In this document: positions 35,604 through 44,281 of the stretch, one piece after another
Layout: every line of letters begins with the position of its first letter
Position numbering within the stretch: the stretch's first letter is position 1
NCBI RefSeq assembly: GCF_003063645.1
Contig: NZ_NESJ01000018.1
Location: 1 to 64,000, forward strand
Direction of reading: 5' to 3'
Length of the DNA stretch: 64,000 nt
From: Limnohabitans sp. 2KL-51
GTDB lineage: Bacteria; Pseudomonadota; Gammaproteobacteria; Burkholderiales; Burkholderiaceae_C
Notes under the pieces: generated by a model
Database searches by the model: none
What the model was told of the DNA's origin: nothing
The model's input: the letters and a program-made list of their open reading frames with translations, nothing else
Made by a program: the position numbers and the translations under genes

Positions 35604-35843
35604 TCACACTGGGTTGCGGTCTTGTGCAGCTGCGCGGTGCTCGGAGCTGCAGTACAGGCCTTTTTCACCCGTGACGACTTCGTCGTGCGGCAAGTGGATG
35701 CCGCAATGCAGACAGACCGCCATGTTGGTGGGCGTGGGCGGGGCCGGGGGCTGCTCTTTGGGAGTGTCTGATTTGACGCGGCGGCTGCGCTTGAAAGCCC
35801 AGATCGCCAGCAAAATGACCAAAATCCAAATCAGGTATTTCAT
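35604..35843 (-). CDS. Small membrane-anchored zinc-ribbon protein (PP0621-like)
   Basis: A 79-residue protein: one N-terminal transmembrane helix (2-18, Y-L-I-W-I-L-V-I-L-L-A-I-W-A), a basic/Pro-rich linker and a small metal-binding-like module C-L-H-C-G ... Y-C-S-S-E-H. The ATG overlaps the upstream ccsA stop by 4 bp, so a cytochrome or membrane context is likely. Function unknown. Longer in-frame starts are rejected because they precede the conserved membrane helix and run into ccsA. Confidence 0.82.
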   Translation of the reverse strand: MKYLIWILVILLAIWAFKRSRRVKSDTPKEQPPAPPTPTNMAVCLHCGIHLPHDEVVTGEKGLYCSSEHRAAAQDRNPV

Positions 35844-36643
35844 CCCACGCGTCCAATCAAGACTTCCAATACAAAGCGCGAACCCGCGTAAGACAGCAGC
35901 AGCAAGCCCGCACCGATGTAAAGCACCCGCACGGCGCGACGGCCCCGCCAGCCCCATTGGCTGCGGCCCACCAGCAAGGTGGCAAAGGTGATCCAAGACA
36001 GAACGGCAAAGACGCGTTTGTGGTCCCAGCGCCATGGGTTGTGGCCTTGGCCATACAGGGCCTCGCCAAAAAGGGCGCCTGCCACCAAAGTGGCCGTCAA
36101 CAGCACAAAGCCGGCTGTCACAAAGCGAAAGGTCAGGCGCTCCAGTGTCAAGAGCGGCAGACCGCTCGAGCCTTCTTGAGCCTGGCGGATGTCATGTTCT
36201 GTACGGGTCATCAACCAGGCGTGCACCACCGCAGCGGCAAACATGCCATAGGCCGACAAACCCAGTGCAAAGTGAAGGGGTAACCAGGCCGATGCCTGGG
36301 TGGTGAGCAAGGCTCCTGGAAACACCCAGGCCAGCACCACGGTGACCGCCCCCAGGCCACCTACGGACCAGCGAACCCTGAGTTTGGGGAAAAACTGGGT
36401 CTCAATCATGTAAGCCAACACCACCAACCAGGCGGTGACCGACAAAGCCGGGGCAAAACCGAAGCGCACCGGCCCCATCAGCAGCACCAGCAAGCTGATG
36501 GCATGCAAAACCCAAGCGAGCCAAAGCAAGCGGCGAGCGTTCACATCACTCAGGTGGCGGGGCACCAGAGCGGGCAAGGCATAGGCCAGGACTGCCAATG
36601 CCGAGAAGGGCAACGTCCACAAAGGTGCACTCGCTAAAATCAT
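35840..36643 (-). CDS. CcsA/YpjD-family cytochrome c assembly membrane protein
   Basis: A 267-residue integral membrane protein with about eight hydrophobic segments. The later part (H-F-A-L-G-L-S-A-Y-G-M-F, G-E-A-L-Y-G-Q-G-H-N-P-W-R-W-D-H-K-R) matches the CcsA/YpjD heme-handling family. Genes of this type commonly stand beside ffh, as here. A TAAACT hexamer (minus strand, 36651-36656) ends 7 nt before the ATG. Exact role of the YpjD branch is unproven. Confidence 0.9.
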   Translation of the reverse strand: MILASAPLWTLPFSALAVLAYALPALVPRHLSDVNARRLLWLAWVLHAISLLVLLMGPVRFGFAPALSVTAWLVVLAYMIETQFFPKLRVRWSVGGLGAVTVVLAWVFPGALLTTQASAWLPLHFALGLSAYGMFAAAVVHAWLMTRTEHDIRQAQEGSSGLPLLTLERLTFRFVTAGFVLLTATLVAGALFGEALYGQGHNPWRWDHKRVFAVLSWITFATLLVGRSQWGWRGRRAVRVLYIGAGLLLLSYAGSRFVLEVLIGRVG

Positions 36644-36720
36644 GGCACCGAGTTTAGCCTTTCAGGCGCTGCCGCTGGGGCTTCGCCATCCCGCTTGACC
36701 GGTTTTTCCTGGATTCCCCC

Positions 36721-38103
36721 ATGGCCTCCGCCCTGACCGACAAACTCTCACGCCTCGTCAAGACCCTCAGCGGACAGGCCCGCATCACCGAAACCAACGT
36801 GGCCGACATGCTGCGTGAGGTGCGCATGGCCTTGCTCGAAGCCGACGTGGCTTTGCCCGTTGTGCGCGATTTCATTGCGCGGGTGAAAGAGAAAGCCCTG
36901 GGCCAAGAGGTCATGGGTTCGTTGAAGCCGGGCCAGGCTTTGGTGGGCGTGGTCAACCGCGAGTTGGCCGCCACCATGGGCGAGGGCGTGTCGGACATCA
37001 ACTTGGCCGCGCAGCCACCTGCTGTGATCCTGATGGCTGGTTTGCAAGGGGCCGGTAAAACCACCACCACCGCCAAGCTGGCCAAGCACCTGATTGAAAA
37101 GCGCAAAAAGAAAGTGCTCACCGTCTCGGGTGACGTGTACCGTCCAGCGGCCATTGAGCAGCTCAAAACCGTCACCGCGCAAGCTGGAGCCGAATGGTTC
37201 CCCAGCACACCCGACCAAAAGCCGATCGACATTGCGCGCGCCGCCATCGATTACGCCCGCAAACACTTCTTTGACGTGCTTTTGGTCGACACCGCGGGTC
37301 GCTTAGCGATTGACGAAGCCTTGATGGCCGAGATCAAAGCCTTGCATGCCGAATTGAAGCCTGTTGAAACCCTTTTCGTAGTGGATGCCATGCAGGGCCA
37401 GGACGCGGCCAACACCGCCAAGGCTTTCAGCGATGCCTTGCCATTGACGGGCATTGTGCTGACCAAACTCGATGGCGATTCACGCGGTGGTGCGGCCCTT
37501 TCGGTGCGCCAGATCACGGGTGTGCCGATCAAGTTTGCCGGTACCAGCGAAAAGATTGACGGCCTTGAAGTCTTCGACGCCCAGCGCCACGCAGGCCGGG
37601 TGCTGGGCATGGGCGACATCTTGGCCCTGGTCGAGCAGGTCACTGCAGGCGTAGACATGGAGGCCGCGCAAAAGTTGGCCGCCAAGGTCAAGAGCGGTGG
37701 TGGCTTTGATCTGAACGACTTTTTGGCGCAAATCCAGCAGATGAAGCAAATGGGCGGGCTGTCGAGCCTGATGGACAAGCTGCCCAGCCAGATGACCGCC
37801 AAGGCCGCGTCTATGGACATGGACAAGGTCGAAAAAGACATTGGCCGCAAGCAGGGCATCATTCACAGCATGACGCCCAAAGAGCGCAGCAAGCCCGAGT
37901 TGATCAAGGCCACGCGCAAACGCCGCATTGCAGCGGGAGCAGGCGTTCAAGTGCAAGACGTCAACCGCATGCTCAAGGAGTTTGAGCAAATGCAGGACAT
38001 GATGAAAAAAATGTCCGGCGGCGGCATGATGAAAATGATGAAGCGCATGGGCGCCATGAAAGGCATGATGGGCGGCGGCGGATTTCCCGGCATGCCACGC
38101 TGA
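36721..38103 (+). CDS. ffh: Signal recognition particle protein Ffh
   Basis: A 460-residue SRP GTPase. The N domain helices are followed by the G domain with P-loop G-L-Q-G-A-G-K-T-T-T (about 103-112), D-V-Y-R-P-A-A, D-T-A-G-R and T-K-L-D-G-D; the methionine-rich M domain (from about 330, ending M-M-K-M-M-K-R-M-G) binds 4.5S RNA and signal sequences. Complete; divergent from ccsA. Confidence 0.98.
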   Translation: MASALTDKLSRLVKTLSGQARITETNVADMLREVRMALLEADVALPVVRDFIARVKEKALGQEVMGSLKPGQALVGVVNRELAATMGEGVSDINLAAQPPAVILMAGLQGAGKTTTTAKLAKHLIEKRKKKVLTVSGDVYRPAAIEQLKTVTAQAGAEWFPSTPDQKPIDIARAAIDYARKHFFDVLLVDTAGRLAIDEALMAEIKALHAELKPVETLFVVDAMQGQDAANTAKAFSDALPLTGIVLTKLDGDSRGGAALSVRQITGVPIKFAGTSEKIDGLEVFDAQRHAGRVLGMGDILALVEQVTAGVDMEAAQKLAAKVKSGGGFDLNDFLAQIQQMKQMGGLSSLMDKLPSQMTAKAASMDMDKVEKDIGRKQGIIHSMTPKERSKPELIKATRKRRIAAGAGVQVQDVNRMLKEFEQMQDMMKKMSGGGMMKMMKRMGAMKGMMGGGGFPGMPR

Positions 38104-38111
38104 CCTTCTCT

Positions 38112-38187
38112 TGTAGGTCGGGCCTTCAGGTCCGACATTGTGGGCTTGGTGCAGGTCTCAAGTCGGGGCTAAAGCCGCCGACCTACA
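38112..38187. repeat. GTAGGTCGG palindromic repeat, copy 1
   Basis: TGTAGGTCGG at the left end mirrors CCGACCTACA at the right. The 27-nt segment 38160-38186 is the exact reverse complement of 42026-42052 in copy 2. It fills the space between convergent ffh and the ferredoxin gene. Confidence 0.75.
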
Positions 38188-38192
38188 CACTG

Positions 38193-38522
38193 TCAGTATT
38201 GGCTTGCGGGCAGCGTGACCTGAAGGCCATCCAGTTCTGCGGTCAACGTGATCTGGCACGACAGGCGGCTGCCCGGCGCACGCGTTTGGGCGGTGAAGGC
38301 CAGCATGCCGTCTTCATCGCTGCCCATCGGCGGTAGCTGCTTCTCCCAGTCTTCATGCACCACCACATGGCAGGTGGCGCAGGTCAGTAGCCCACCGCAA
38401 TCGGCCTGTATGCCTGGCAAATTCGCATCGACTGCGGCTTGCATCAGGCTTTGGTCGGGCTGGGCTTGCAGGGTATGTGCCGCTTGTCTGGGGTCGTGGG
38501 GTTGCAGGTGGATCGTGATCAT
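38193..38522 (-). CDS. [2Fe-2S] ferredoxin (plant/adrenodoxin-like)
   Basis: A 109-residue electron carrier. The cluster ligands are C42-x5-C48-x2-C51 and C89, in the order of plant/adrenodoxin-type ferredoxins. The ATG at 38522 is preferred to a TTG two codons upstream. It lies 41 bp after the glutamine-synthetase-like gene on the same strand and is the natural electron donor for the Rieske oxygenase upstream; no reductase gene is adjacent, so a reductase must come from elsewhere. Confidence 0.92.
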   Translation of the reverse strand: MITIHLQPHDPRQAAHTLQAQPDQSLMQAAVDANLPGIQADCGGLLTCATCHVVVHEDWEKQLPPMGSDEDGMLAFTAQTRAPGSRLSCQITLTAELDGLQVTLPASQY

Positions 38523-38563
38523 GTTCAAGGCTTCGCCGTCTGGCGTTGTGATTCAAAAGCTTG

Positions 38564-40045
38564 TCAAATGCGCCCGAAGTATTCGCGGCGGTGGAATTCC
38601 TGGGCGTCATCGGCCTGCGCCATGCGCAGGTGTTCGGCTTGCTTGATGGTGCTGTAGTAATCGACAAAGGGCTGACCCAAGGCTTGGCACAAACCCGCAT
38701 CTTGCTGCAGCGCTTGCACCGCATTGGCCAAAGAAGTCGGTATGGTGGCAGCCCCTGAGGCATAAGGTGTTTCGCTGGCGGGCGGCGCTTGCAGTGGCGT
38801 ATCCACGCCATCGAGACCCGCATGGATTTGCGAGGCCATGTACAGGTAAGGGTTGGCCGCTGGTTCACCCAGGCGGTTTTCAATGCGGGTGGCACTGTCA
38901 CCCGGCGCACCGATGACACGCAGCATCGCGCCTCGGTTGTCACGCCCCCACAAAATGGACTGCGGTGCCATGGCGTTGGGTCTGAAGCGCCCATAACCAT
39001 TGCTGGTGGCTGTGCACAAAGCGGTGAGTGCTGGACCATGGGCCAGCAGACCCGCCAGCCAGGACGCGCCCGCATCGCTCAGCACCTGCTGCGCATCACG
39101 CGCACCGCAGCCCGATGCTGCGGCATCGCGCATGAACACGTTGCGCCCCGTGGCCAATTCGCAGACCGACTGGTGCAGGTGCCAGCCGCTGGACATGATG
39201 TGTTCAAACGGCGGGCGGCACATGAAGGTGGCGTGGTAACCAGCGCGGCGCAGGGCCTGGCGCGTGGCGTTGCGAAACAGCACCATGTGGTCGGCGGCCG
39301 TCAGCACATCGCTCACGTCAAACACCGCTTCGACCTGGCTGGGGCCGAGTTCAATTTCGAGCGAGATCAACGGCAGGCCCAGTGCTTGCGCGGTGCGCTG
39401 CACGATGCGCAGCGGCTCTTCTGACCGGTCCATCCAGCCCTCGGTCAGCAGGTTGAAGCCCGGGTGGATCAGGCTGACCTCGGGCGCAGGGCCGGGCCAG
39501 GCGGCGTGGTCCGGGTCCAGGTCTGCACCGTGCAGCGGGTCTTTGAGGCGATAGATGTGGAATTCGACTTCCAGCCCGCAGCGCATCTGCCAGCCGCGCT
39601 CGGCCAAGCGCTGCACGGCCTGCTGCAACACATGGCGCGAATCCAGCGGCACGATGCGCCCATCTGCGAAATAGGGCTGGCACTGCAGCCAGCCGGTTTT
39701 CTCGGTCCAGGGCAGCACATGCCAGCTGGCCGGGTCGGGCATGAGCGTGAAATTGCTGGCCCCGGCAAAGCCGGGCAGGGTCTCTTGAATGCCCGGCTCG
39801 AACACCTTGAAGGCGGTGCGGTCCGAACTGTCTTTGAGCAGCAAGGTGCTGACCATACCGATGCCGTTGGCCAGCGCACTGCGCAGTTGCGAAGCCACGA
39901 TGGTCTTGCCGCGCACCACGCCGTGCAGGTCGCACCAGCCCAGGCGGATCAGCTCGATGCCCGAGGCCTCGACCTGTTGCAGCAATTGCGCGCAAGCCGC
40001 TTGCCGCTCCGGGCTGTGCAGGCCGCAACGTTCGGCGAAGCTCAT
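38564..40045 (-). CDS. Glutamine-synthetase-like gamma-glutamyl ligase
   Basis: A 493-residue member of the GlnA/PuuA/aniline-ligase superfamily. Metal and ATP sites are visible: L-E-V-E-F-H (158-163), E-I-E-L-G-P-S-Q-V-E (230-239), W-H-L-H-Q-S (288-293) and later T-R-I-E-N-R-L-G-E-P-A-A-N-P-Y-L. It lacks the adenylylation-loop style of housekeeping GlnA, and its partners (Rieske oxygenase, ferredoxin) suggest it gamma-glutamylates an amine as TdnQ/AtdA1, PuuA or IpuC do. The ATG overlaps the Rieske stop by 4 bp. Substrate unknown. Confidence 0.88.
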   Translation of the reverse strand: MSFAERCGLHSPERQAACAQLLQQVEASGIELIRLGWCDLHGVVRGKTIVASQLRSALANGIGMVSTLLLKDSSDRTAFKVFEPGIQETLPGFAGASNFTLMPDPASWHVLPWTEKTGWLQCQPYFADGRIVPLDSRHVLQQAVQRLAERGWQMRCGLEVEFHIYRLKDPLHGADLDPDHAAWPGPAPEVSLIHPGFNLLTEGWMDRSEEPLRIVQRTAQALGLPLISLEIELGPSQVEAVFDVSDVLTAADHMVLFRNATRQALRRAGYHATFMCRPPFEHIMSSGWHLHQSVCELATGRNVFMRDAAASGCGARDAQQVLSDAGASWLAGLLAHGPALTALCTATSNGYGRFRPNAMAPQSILWGRDNRGAMLRVIGAPGDSATRIENRLGEPAANPYLYMASQIHAGLDGVDTPLQAPPASETPYASGAATIPTSLANAVQALQQDAGLCQALGQPFVDYYSTIKQAEHLRMAQADDAQEFHRREYFGRI

Positions 40046-41433
40046 GCCGCGCTCGTGTCGGCTGGGGTTGGCACATCCGCCGTCAAGGCGGCGTCCCAAG
40101 GCGCGCCACTGCGTTTGGCCGCGCAGGCTTCGCGCCACCACTGCGGCCACTGCCCGCTGGGCGCGATGCCGTCCACTGTGTCGGGGCCCACACGCTGGCT
40201 GGCCACAGCCGCTTGCGCAAAACCTGGCGGTAACCCCCCGGCCTGCACCGTCTCGATGGATTTGAGCAGCATGCGCCGGTTGGCCATGATCACTTTGTCG
40301 CTGGTTCCCAGGTGCTCGCGGGTGCGGTCCTGAATGGCACCCATGCTCTCGCAGGCCCACTGGTCGTGCACGTTGATGTCGTCCTCGCCCATGCCGAGGT
40401 AAGTGCGCGCCACTTGCTCTTCGGGGTTAAAGCCCCAGTTGTTGTGTTTGCCCGCTTTGGGGATGTAGTCGGGCAGCGTGACCGAAGGCAGGCGTTGGTT
40501 GCGCATGGCTTCTTTGTCCACCGGGCCGTCAAAGCTGGTGAACACCGAATACCAATAGGTGTGTGTGTCGTCCACCGGCACATGCATCTGCGTGATGGTC
40601 ATGGTCTCGGACAGCGGAATCACAAAGGTGTGCGGAAACAGCGAATTCGTCACCCTCACATGGGTCAGTGCCTCGTTGATCGGGCGAAGGGCCGTCAGGC
40701 GCAGGCCCGCATCGGTGGGCTCAAACGAAATCTCGGGCTGGTCCAGCTCGCGCATCACCCGCGTCATGGGCCAACGCTCGCCTTGCACATCGCCCGCACT
40801 CGCGCCGCGGAACTGGCGGCCATAACTGCCTTCGAGCGATTCGTCTTCAAAAAAGCGGTGCAGGTACGAGGCGTGTGCCGGGTCAATGCCCACTTCAAAC
40901 GCCTGCAGCCAGTTGCAGTGCCACAGGCCCTTGAAGGCAAAAGTGTGGGTGGCCGGGGCGCTGAAAGCATCAATACCAGGGAGCGGCGGTGGCGTCTGTC
41001 CTTCGGGGCCGAACCAGCCAAAGAGGATGCCGCTGCGCTCGATCAACGGGTAGCTGCGCTGGCGCACCCGCGTGCACAGCGTGCTGCCGGTGGGTTCGGC
41101 AGGGGTTTCGATGCACTGACCCGTCACGTCGAACTTCCAACCATGAAAAGGGCAACGCAGGCCATCGCCTTCGTTGCGGCCAAAGGCCAGGTCCGCACTC
41201 CGGTGCGGGCAGTCACGGTCTAGCAAACCGTAGTCGCCCTGCGCGTTGCGAAACAGGACCAGGTCCTGCCCCAAAATGCGCACCGCTTTGACGGGGCGAA
41301 TCGCCATGCGCGGATCGAGCGCGGGGTTGAACTCGTCCACCAGGGCCACGGGCTGCCAATAGTGGCGCATCACCGCGCCGCACGGCGTGCCCGGGCCGAT
41401 GCGGGTGATCAATTCGTTTTGTTCAGCTTTCAT
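40042..41433 (-). CDS. Rieske non-heme iron oxygenase, alpha subunit
   Basis: A 463-residue terminal oxygenase. The Rieske cluster ligands are C75-x-H77 and C94-x2-H97 with the standard 16-residue gap. The mononuclear iron motif is E180-x3-D184-x2-H187-x4-H192 within N-W-L-Q-A-F-E. It resembles phthalate 4,5-dioxygenase/vanillate demethylase-type single-subunit oxygenases; no beta subunit follows. The ATG at 41433 is used because the family begins near here. It heads the operon Rieske-ligase-ferredoxin and is divergent from the cyclotransferase gene. Confidence 0.92.
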   Translation of the reverse strand: MKAEQNELITRIGPGTPCGAVMRHYWQPVALVDEFNPALDPRMAIRPVKAVRILGQDLVLFRNAQGDYGLLDRDCPHRSADLAFGRNEGDGLRCPFHGWKFDVTGQCIETPAEPTGSTLCTRVRQRSYPLIERSGILFGWFGPEGQTPPPLPGIDAFSAPATHTFAFKGLWHCNWLQAFEVGIDPAHASYLHRFFEDESLEGSYGRQFRGASAGDVQGERWPMTRVMRELDQPEISFEPTDAGLRLTALRPINEALTHVRVTNSLFPHTFVIPLSETMTITQMHVPVDDTHTYWYSVFTSFDGPVDKEAMRNQRLPSVTLPDYIPKAGKHNNWGFNPEEQVARTYLGMGEDDINVHDQWACESMGAIQDRTREHLGTSDKVIMANRRMLLKSIETVQAGGLPPGFAQAAVASQRVGPDTVDGIAPSGQWPQWWREACAAKRSGAPWDAALTADVPTPADTSAA

Positions 41434-41623
41434 GGGGGCCTCTGGCTTGCGCCTTGTGTCTGCCGGTGGCGTGTGCCCGTCCGGGGGCGGGCTACGCTTG
41501 TCTCTTGCCAATCAGTTTAAACGCCTGCATAAGACGCAGCCAAGAGCTGACAAGCAAGGCATGGCATGGCGTGCGTCAAGTCGGCGTCAAGGCGGAGGCT
41601 TGAATTGGCGCAAAATCAGGCGG

Positions 41624-42019
41624 ATGAAACATGCTATTTTTATCTACGGCACCCTGTTGCCAGGCCTGCGGCTGGAGGCCGAAATGCACGGTGCCCGCTT
41701 GCTGGGGCCAGCCCATATAGCGGGTCGATTGATCGATGTGGGCCTGTACCCCGGACTGCTTCAGGGCGACGGGCAAGTCACCGGTGAGGTCTACGAAGTG
41801 GATGACGCGCACCTGACCCGTCTGGATGTGGTGGAAGGCGTTGTGCCCGGTGACCGCGCCGAATCACACTACTGGCGGGAGGTGGTGACGGTGCTCAGCG
41901 GCCCGCTGCAAGGCCAGCAGGTGCAGACCTATGTGTACAACCTTCCGGTGGATGGCTGCACGTCCATCCCGCACGGTGACTACCGCCGTTACATCCGCGA
42001 AGTCGGCCGAGAGTCCTGA
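41624..42019 (+). CDS. Gamma-glutamylcyclotransferase (AIG2/GGACT-like)
   Basis: A 131-residue protein with the family signature I-Y-G-T-L at 7-11, G-R-L-I-D-V-G-L-Y-P-G and L-D-V-V-E-G, whose glutamate aligns with the catalytic acid. Such enzymes release 5-oxoproline from gamma-glutamyl amines or peptides. Next to a gamma-glutamyl ligase and an oxygenase, a role in removing the glutamyl tag is attractive, but AIG2 proteins are also widespread housekeeping proteins. The ATG at 41624 begins at the conserved strand. Confidence 0.88.
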   Translation: MKHAIFIYGTLLPGLRLEAEMHGARLLGPAHIAGRLIDVGLYPGLLQGDGQVTGEVYEVDDAHLTRLDVVEGVVPGDRAESHYWREVVTVLSGPLQGQQVQTYVYNLPVDGCTSIPHGDYRRYIREVGRES

Positions 42020-42025
42020 TCTTTC

Positions 42026-42094
42026 GTAGGTCGGCGGCTTTAGCCCCGACTTAGTGCGCCAAACAGCATGTCGGGGCTGAAGCCACTGACCTAC
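42026..42094. repeat. GTAGGTCGG palindromic repeat, copy 2
   Basis: GTAGGTCGG at the left and GACCTAC at the right. Segment 42026-42052 is the exact reverse complement of 38160-38186. Located between convergent ggct and miaB. With copy 1 it brackets the ferredoxin/ligase/Rieske/cyclotransferase cassette. Confidence 0.75.
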
Positions 42095-42136
42095 AAAACG
42101 CAGGTTGTTTCATCAGTCCCGGCATGTCGCCTGGTT

Positions 42137-43474
42137 TCAATCGCGAATGACCAACTCACCTCGTAGCGAATGCGACAGGCCTTGGGTGATACGCACATCC
42201 GCCATCTGACCGATCAGGCGGTCCATGTTGGGGCCGCCGGGGAAGTTGACCACCCGGTTGCATTCAGTGCGACCCGCCAGCTCGGTCGCGTCCTTGCGTG
42301 AAGGGCGCTCCACCAAAATGCGCTGCACCGTGCCCACGCGGCTCTCGCCGATGCGCTGCACGTTCTCTTCGATGGTCGCTTGCAGGTGGTGCAGGCGGCG
42401 CAATTTTTCGGTGTGCGGCGTGTCGTCGTGCAAGTTGGCCGCAGGCGTGCCGGGGCGGGGGCTGAAGATGAAGCTGAAACTCGTGTCAAAACCCACGTCG
42501 GTGATCAGCTTCATCATCTTGCTGAAGTCGTCCTCGGTCTCGCCGGGAAAGCCCACGATGAAATCGCTGCTGAGCGACATGTCGGGGCGGATCGCCCGCA
42601 GCTTGCGGATCGTGCTCTTGTATTCCATGGCGGTGTAGCCGCGCTTCATGGCCATCAAAATGCGGTCTGAGCCGTGCTGCACCGGCAGGTGCAAGTGGCT
42701 CACCAGTTTGGGAATTTTTTCGTACGCGTCAATCAAGCGCTGTGTGAACTCGTTCGGGTGGCTGGTCACATAGCGGATGCGCTCGATGCCCGGCATGTCG
42801 GCCACGTATTCCAGCAACAAGGCAAAGTCGGCGATGTCAGCGGTATCGCCCATCTTGCCCCGGTAAGCGTTCACGTTCTGGCCCAGCAGCGTGATCTCTT
42901 TCACGCCCTGCGCAGCCAAACCCGCCACCTCGACCAGCACATCGTCAAAGGGGCGCGAAACCTCTTCGCCCCGGGTGTAGGGCACCACACAGTAACTGCA
43001 ATATTTGCTGCAGCCTTCCATGATCGAGACAAAGGCCGTGGCACCGTCCACCTTGGCAGGCGGCAGGTGGTCAAACTTTTCAATCTCGGGGAAGCTGATG
43101 TCCACCTGCGGGCGCTGCTTGCGCTCGCGCTCGTTCAGCAACTCGGGCAGGCGGTGCAGGGTTTGCGGGCCAAATACCACGTCCACATAAGGTGCACGCT
43201 TGATGATCTCGGCACCCTCTTGGCTGGCCACGCAGCCGCCCACGCCAATCAGCACGCCCTTGGCTTTGAGGTGCTGCACCCGGCCCAAGTCGCTGAAGAC
43301 TTTTTCTTGCGCCTTCTCGCGCACCGAGCAGGTGTTGAACAAAATCAGATCGGCCTCGTCCACGTTTTGCGTGGGCTCATAACCCTGGGCCGCGCCGAGC
43401 ACATCGGCCATCTTGTCCGAGTCGTACTCGTTCATCTGGCAGCCAAATGTTTTGATGAAGACCTTCTTGCTCAT
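42137..43474 (-). CDS. miaB: tRNA-2-methylthio-N6-dimethylallyladenosine synthase
   Basis: A 445-residue radical-SAM methylthiotransferase modifying A37 of tRNAs. The N-terminal UPF0004 domain ([19 protein letters not shown]) binds one 4Fe-4S cluster; the radical SAM motif C-S-K-Y-C-S-Y-C-V binds the other; a TRAM domain ends the protein. Complete. Confidence 0.97.
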   Translation of the reverse strand: MSKKVFIKTFGCQMNEYDSDKMADVLGAAQGYEPTQNVDEADLILFNTCSVREKAQEKVFSDLGRVQHLKAKGVLIGVGGCVASQEGAEIIKRAPYVDVVFGPQTLHRLPELLNERERKQRPQVDISFPEIEKFDHLPPAKVDGATAFVSIMEGCSKYCSYCVVPYTRGEEVSRPFDDVLVEVAGLAAQGVKEITLLGQNVNAYRGKMGDTADIADFALLLEYVADMPGIERIRYVTSHPNEFTQRLIDAYEKIPKLVSHLHLPVQHGSDRILMAMKRGYTAMEYKSTIRKLRAIRPDMSLSSDFIVGFPGETEDDFSKMMKLITDVGFDTSFSFIFSPRPGTPAANLHDDTPHTEKLRRLHHLQATIEENVQRIGESRVGTVQRILVERPSRKDATELAGRTECNRVVNFPGGPNMDRLIGQMADVRITQGLSHSLRGELVIRD

Positions 43475-43576
43475 GCGGCCTCCACGGAAGTGACGGAGGT
43501 GATGAAGTCAAAGCAAAGCAAAGCACGCCCGCGAAGGACCAAAGTGCAGCGGTTCATGGTGTAGATCCAGAGGCTG

Positions 43577-43602
43577 TGAAAAAGAAAAGCGCTGACGCGC
43601 TT
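43577..43602 (-). terminator. Terminator of the DUF2889 gene
   Basis: On the minus strand, downstream of the stop at 43637, the stem AAGCGC-GTCA-GCGCTT (43587-43602) runs into TTCTTTTT. It fits a short intrinsic terminator separating this gene from miaB. Confidence 0.65.
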
Positions 43603-43636
43603 ATGAAGTGATTGATTATCGCAGGCAAGCTCCGGC

Positions 43637-44260
43637 TCAGTTCTCCATGCCCACAACCGTTTTAGGTTTGAAAAACATCGGATAAGCCCTTTGCACCGTC
43701 GGGCTGTCAAAGGCCCAGCTGTGGCATTGGCCCAGGAAATAGGGCGCTTGGGTCATTTCGGGGTGGGGCTGGCCTGCCAGTTCGCGGCGCTGCCATTGGC
43801 CTGAGGGCAGGGTTTGGTAAGCGGCCGTGGCCATGTTGAACAGCATCTCGCGCAGGTGGGTGCAGCCGTCAGTGCCGCCCACATGTTGGTTGATGACCTT
43901 GCGCCAACCCGGGCCCATGGTGCAGCCGATGAGTTTGTGCATGTTGTGTGGCGCGCCGGTGCATTCGGCGTGCGGGATGTCGTCCATGGAGGTGGCGATG
44001 TCCTGGATGACCATTTGGTTGTTGAGCGTGACGCGGATTTTCAGGCCGTGAATTGGCTCATGGCCAGGGAAAAGCCGTTCGTTGGGCACCTGAAAACTGA
44101 AGGTCTTGACGTCGGTCAGTTCGGCTTCGATGTCCCACAGACCGTCTTCGCGGTCAAAGCCTTGGTACACCACGGTTCGCGTATGTGACAGTTTTCGGGG
44201 GGAGGGTGGTGGAAGTGCCAATGGAATTCTCGTGGGTCTGATGTTGAATCTCTGGATCAT
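43637..44260 (-). CDS. DUF2889-family protein
   Basis: About 207 residues. The central block R-E-D-G-L-W-D-I-E-A-E-L-T-D-V-K and H-x-M-H-K-L-I-G-C-T-M-G-P-G-W-R match DUF2889, a soluble family of unknown function often near CoA-thioester metabolism genes. The ATG at 44260 is only 21 bp from the divergent acyl-CoA ligase start; a TTG at 44221, just before P-P-P-S-P-R, is an alternative giving a more usual N-terminus and more promoter space. Confidence 0.85.
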   Translation of the reverse strand: MIQRFNIRPTRIPLALPPPSPRKLSHTRTVVYQGFDREDGLWDIEAELTDVKTFSFQVPNERLFPGHEPIHGLKIRVTLNNQMVIQDIATSMDDIPHAECTGAPHNMHKLIGCTMGPGWRKVINQHVGGTDGCTHLREMLFNMATAAYQTLPSGQWQRRELAGQPHPEMTQAPYFLGQCHSWAFDSPTVQRAYPMFFKPKTVVGMEN

Positions 44261-44281
44261 ATCGATGCAGGAGCCAGACCC

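Noticed and set aside
38104..38192. Possible small RNA or riboswitch downstream of ffh
   Set aside because: The fold is explained by the palindromic repeat shared with 42026-42094.
43502..43564. 20-codon plus-strand frame for a basic peptide with a GGAGG-like sequence in front, between miaB and the DUF2889 gene
   Set aside because: The ribosome-binding site is too close to the ATG, nothing follows on the same strand, and the region should hold the miaB promoter.
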